64,000 bases of DNA, taken from NCBI RefSeq assembly GCF_003148685.1, contig NZ_QGGR01000004.1, forward strand, positions 1 through 64,000, in the 5' to 3' direction. The notes below the pieces were generated by a model. That model searched no databases and was not told where the DNA came from. It was given only the letters and a program-made list of their open reading frames with translations. Of this stretch, positions 61,645 to 64,000 are shown piece by piece (positions within the stretch are counted from its first letter, which is position 1; every line of letters begins with the position of its first letter). Origin of the DNA: Actinoplanes xinjiangensis. GTDB taxonomy: Bacteria; Actinomycetota; Actinomycetes; Mycobacteriales; Micromonosporaceae. The position numbers were made by a program, and so were the translations under genes.

Positions 61645-62781
61645 GTGGCCAAGGACTATTACGGAATTCTCGGTGTGAGCCGGGAGGCAACCGACGACGA
61701 GATCAAGCGCGCCTACCGCAAACTGGCACGGCAGTACCACCCGGACGTCAATCCGGACCCGGAGGCGCACGAGAAGTTCAAAGAGATCAACGCGGCGTAC
61801 GAGGTCCTCTCCGACGACCAGAAGCGGCAGATCGTCGACCTCGGTGGCGACCCGCTCGCGCCGGGTGGCGGCATGCCCGGTGGAGCCGGTGGCGCCGGCC
61901 CGTTCGTCGGCTTCCAGGACATCATGGACGCGTTCTTCGGCACGGCGGCCGGCGGCGGCTCCCGTGGCCCGCGCCCGCGCACGCGCCCCGGCGCCGACGC
62001 GATCCTGCGGCTCGAGCTCGATCTGGTCGAGACCGCCTTCGGCGTGGAAGCACCGATCACCGTCGACACCGCGGTCCTCTGCACCCAGTGCTCCGGTGCC
62101 GGCACCGCGCCCGGCACCCACCTGTCGACCTGTGAGGTCTGCTCCGGTCGCGGCGAGGTCCAGTCGGTGCAGCGCACCTTCCTCGGCCAGGTCGTCTCGT
62201 CCCGGCCCTGCCAGAACTGTCAGGGTCACGGCACGGTCATCCCGAACCCGTGCCCGACCTGCGCCGGTGACGGCCGGATAAGGACACGCCGCTCGCTCAC
62301 CGTCAAGATCCCGGCGGGCGTCGAGGACGGCATGCGGATCCGCCTGGCCCAGCAGGGCGAGGTCGGCCCCGGTGGTGGCACCGCCGGCGACCTGTATGTG
62401 GAGATCCACGAGCGGCCGCACGACGTCTACTCCCGCAAGGGCGACGACCTGCACTGCCGGGTCACCCTGCCGATGACGGCGGCGGCCCTCGGCACCCGGA
62501 TGACCATCAAGACCCTCGACGGCGAAGAGAACATCGAGGTCAAACCGGGCACCCAGCCGGCCAGTACGCTGCGCATCCGGGGCAAGGGCGTCCCGCACCT
62601 GCGCGGTCAGGGCCGCGGTGAGCTCTTCGTGCATCTCGACGTCAAGACGCCGACCAAGCTCACCGCCGACCAGGAGCGGATGCTCCGCGACTTCGCGAAG
62701 ACCCGCGGCGAGGACGTCGCCGAGCTGAGCAAGCAGGGCGGCTTCTTCAGCCGGATGCGAGACGCCTTCAACGGCCACTAG
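61645..62781 (+). CDS. dnaJ: Chaperone DnaJ
   Basis: 378 residues. The J domain has [16 protein letters not shown] (HPD at 32-34), followed by a Gly/Phe-rich stretch (about 66-118). Four zinc-binding repeats are [24 protein letters not shown] and CPTCAGDG (about 150-210). A substrate-binding C-domain follows. It works with DnaK (not in this window). The start is GTG with TGAGGA upstream. It is the hrcA-linked DnaJ2-type copy seen in actinobacteria, 34 bases after hrcA. Confidence 0.96.
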   Translation: MAKDYYGILGVSREATDDEIKRAYRKLARQYHPDVNPDPEAHEKFKEINAAYEVLSDDQKRQIVDLGGDPLAPGGGMPGGAGGAGPFVGFQDIMDAFFGTAAGGGSRGPRPRTRPGADAILRLELDLVETAFGVEAPITVDTAVLCTQCSGAGTAPGTHLSTCEVCSGRGEVQSVQRTFLGQVVSSRPCQNCQGHGTVIPNPCPTCAGDGRIRTRRSLTVKIPAGVEDGMRIRLAQQGEVGPGGGTAGDLYVEIHERPHDVYSRKGDDLHCRVTLPMTAAALGTRMTIKTLDGEENIEVKPGTQPASTLRIRGKGVPHLRGQGRGELFVHLDVKTPTKLTADQERMLRDFAKTRGEDVAELSKQGGFFSRMRDAFNGH

Positions 62782-62793
62782 GGGTACGTGTGA

Positions 62794-62828
62794 AGCCGCC
62801 CCCTCGCCCGTCCAGGCAGGGGGCGGCT
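62794..62828 (+). terminator. Hairpin after dnaJ
   Basis: AGCCGCCCCCT pairs with AGGGGGCGGCT across a 13-base loop, 12 bases after the dnaJ stop. No U-run. Confidence 0.65.
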
Positions 62829-62902
62829 CCGCGTCCCGGCCCAGCGGCTCGTCTGCAGCGGGGCCGGTGAGCCGGCGGGTGGCGTTCGGTAGCGTTCCGG
62901 GC

Positions 62903-63637
62903 ATGTCCGCGCCGCTGTTCCTGGTCGAGAGCCTGCCCACCGGATCGTCGTTCACGCTCGACGGGCCGGAGGGACATCATGCCGCCACCGTGCAGCGGCT
63001 GCGTGCCGGTGAGTCGCTGATCCTCGCCGACGGGCGTGGCGGCACCGCCCGCGCCGAGGTGACCGCGGTCGGGCGGGGCAGCGTCGACCTGACGATCCTC
63101 AGCGTCGCGGAGGAGCCGGCCGCCGATCCCCGTCTCGTCGTGGTGCAGGGCATCGCCAAGGGCGACCGGGGCGAGTTGGCCGTGCAGGCGATGACCGAGG
63201 TCGGCGTGGACGAGATCGTGCCGTGGGCGGCGTCGCGGTCGGTGGCCCAGTGGCGTGGTGACCGTGGGTTCAAGGCCCGCGACAAGTGGTCGGCGACCGC
63301 ACGGGAGGCCGCCAAGCAGGCCCGGCGGTCGTGGCTGCCGGTCGTCGGCGGCGACCCGGACTGCTCGACCAGGCAGGTCGCGGACCGGCTGGCGGCTGCC
63401 GCGGCGGCGTTCGTGCTGCACGAGGAGGCCACCGAGCGGCTGACCGCGGCCGAGTTGCCGGCGTCCGGGGACGTGGTGCTGGTGGTCGGGCCGGAGGGCG
63501 GCATCAGCGATGCCGAATCGGAGGTGTTCCGTGGGGCCGGCGCGATCCCGGTGCGCCTCGGGCACGCGGTGCTGCGCACCTCGACCGCCGGCGTCGCGGC
63601 CCTCGCCGTCCTCGCCGCCCGTCTCGGCCGCTGGTGA
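62903..63637 (+). CDS. rsmE: 16S rRNA (uracil1498-N3)-methyltransferase
   Basis: 244 residues. FVVQGIAKGDR-type VVVQGIAKGDRGELAVQAMTEVGVDEIVPW and VVGPEGGISDAESEVF identify the SPOUT enzyme RsmE, with the knot ending LRTSTAGVAALAVLAA. It follows dnaJ as in other actinobacteria. ATG 62903 lies seven bases after TAGCGT with no ribosome site, so it may be leaderless. GTG 62867 is the alternative. Palindrome copy D begins five bases after the stop. Confidence 0.94.
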   Translation: MSAPLFLVESLPTGSSFTLDGPEGHHAATVQRLRAGESLILADGRGGTARAEVTAVGRGSVDLTILSVAEEPAADPRLVVVQGIAKGDRGELAVQAMTEVGVDEIVPWAASRSVAQWRGDRGFKARDKWSATAREAAKQARRSWLPVVGGDPDCSTRQVADRLAAAAAAFVLHEEATERLTAAELPASGDVVLVVGPEGGISDAESEVFRGAGAIPVRLGHAVLRTSTAGVAALAVLAARLGRW

Positions 63638-63641
63638 GTTT

Positions 63642-63697
63642 CGGCTGGCTCTCACCGCTGCCTCCGGCGCGCTGAGACAGCGGTGGGAGCCAGCCGG
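63642..63697. repeat. Solitary copy D of the palindromic intergenic repeat
   Basis: CGGCTGGCTCTCACCGCTG and CAGCGGTGGGAGCCAGCCG (63679-63697) form the arms, with a mismatched centre (CCTCCGGCGCGCTGAGA). It starts five bases after the rsmE stop. Confidence 0.9.
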
Positions 63698-63721
63698 GGG
63701 TTGGGCCCCGGCCAATAGGCC

Positions 63722-63843
63722 GGGGCTCGGCTTGAGGAGCGCGGCTGGGGCTCGGTTTGGGGAGTGCGGGCGGAGTTCGGCTTGAGGAGTGCGGGCGGGG
63801 TCCGGCTTGGGGAGTGCGGGCGGGGCCGGGTTGAGGAGTGCGG
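63722..63843. repeat. 25-bp tandem repeat, five units
   Basis: Units start at 63722, 63747, 63772, 63797 and 63822 (the last is 22 bases). Consensus GGGGCTCGGCTT-GAGGAGTGCGGGC with one to four changes per unit. It lies between converging rsmE and the partial methyltransferase gene. Confidence 0.85.
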
Positions 63844-63848
63844 CGGGG

Positions 63849-64000
63849 TCAGGTGGGGCGGCGGGCCAGGGCGACGAAGGTGTGGACGGCGAAGTCGATC
63901 GTGCTGCCGTGAGCTTCGATGGCGGCGATGGTGTCGTCGATCACGGTCTCCCGGCGGGTGTCGTCGAGCATTCGGTACAGGGAGATCGAGTGCAGGTGGG
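63849..64000 (-). CDS. Class I SAM methyltransferase-like protein, C-terminal fragment
   Basis: Fifty codons of the C-terminus are in the window: HLHSISLYRMLDDTRRETV, then IAAIEAHGSTIDFAVHTFV and a terminal ALARRPT before TGA at 63849-63851. This end pattern (SLYR-L, helix, IDF-hydrophobic-TF-ALARRP) resembles the last strand-helix-strand of many class I methyltransferases. The catalytic and SAM-binding parts lie beyond the window end, so substrate and start are unknown. Confidence 0.65.
   Translation of the reverse strand, partial: HLHSISLYRMLDDTRRETVIDDTIAAIEAHGSTIDFAVHTFVALARRPT

Noticed and set aside
1..64000. Prophage, integrative element or insertion sequence
   Set aside because: No integrase, transposase, att-like direct repeats at a tRNA, or shift in codon use was seen; there is no tRNA gene in the window.

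Overview
The window is about 70% GC, uses many GTG and TTG start codons, and carries actinobacterial neighbourhoods (valS-folC-DUF4233-ndk; a radical SAM pair before RNase E/G, rplU, rpmA and obg; hrcA-dnaJ-rsmE). The gene content, the ileS T-box and the style of the long disordered proteins suggest a Micromonosporaceae-like filamentous actinobacterium, perhaps Actinoplanes. That placement is inference. The window begins inside a 5S rRNA gene, so an rRNA operon lies just upstream, and it ends inside a methyltransferase-like gene on the minus strand.

Layout. 1-10.7 kb: 5S rRNA end, a secreted-type membrane protein, then valS, folC, a DUF4233 protein and ndk. A very large minus-strand gene sits between the DUF4233 gene and ndk: a membrane anchor, about 1,250 residues of repeats, and a glyoxalase/VOC domain. 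10.7-14.3 kb: a minus-strand ABC exporter with its ArsR-like regulator. 14.3-18.5 kb: ileS behind a T-box, then plsC. 18.8-20.2 kb: a paralogue of the first membrane protein. 20.5-24.2 kb: a partner-switching stress module with an RsbQ-like hydrolase, a PAS-GAF-PP2C-ATPase protein and a STAS protein. 24.2-33.4 kb: two radical SAM-linked genes, RNase E/G, a lipoprotein, rplU, rpmA and obg. 33.4-41 kb: a GNAT enzyme, aminopeptidase N, a hybrid histidine kinase, nadD, rsfS, a phosphoglycerate mutase-like gene, a lipoprotein and a DegV gene. 41.2-41.6 kb: a tandem array of palindromes. 41.7-50.5 kb: a DUF1444-like gene and a PrmC-like gene (minus), then comEA, comEC, holA, a Gly/Tyr-rich membrane protein and rpsT. 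50.6-55.5 kb: a phosphotransferase, a DUF4240 gene, a MOSC gene, lepA and a small membrane protein. 55.7-59.2 kb (minus): a membrane GAF-PAS sensor, a lysozyme-like protein and a crotonase. 59.2-64 kb: hemW, hrcA behind a CIRCE-like operator, dnaJ, rsmE and the end of a methyltransferase.

Most genes are chromosomal housekeeping: aminoacylation, folate, NAD, ribosome assembly, translation quality control, chaperones and DNA uptake. I see no phage genes, transposases, tRNA genes or CRISPR array. The less ordinary content is: (i) a family of palindromic intergenic repeats of about 56 bp, three solitary and five in an array with a period near 98 bp; (ii) in-frame low-complexity expansions in several unrelated proteins; (iii) the RsbQ/PP2C/STAS module without an adjacent sigma factor; (iv) a probable ATT start codon; (v) a pair of paralogous single-TM proteins of unknown function; and (vi) repeated use of leaderless-looking starts (TAnnnT about 6-8 bases before the start codon).
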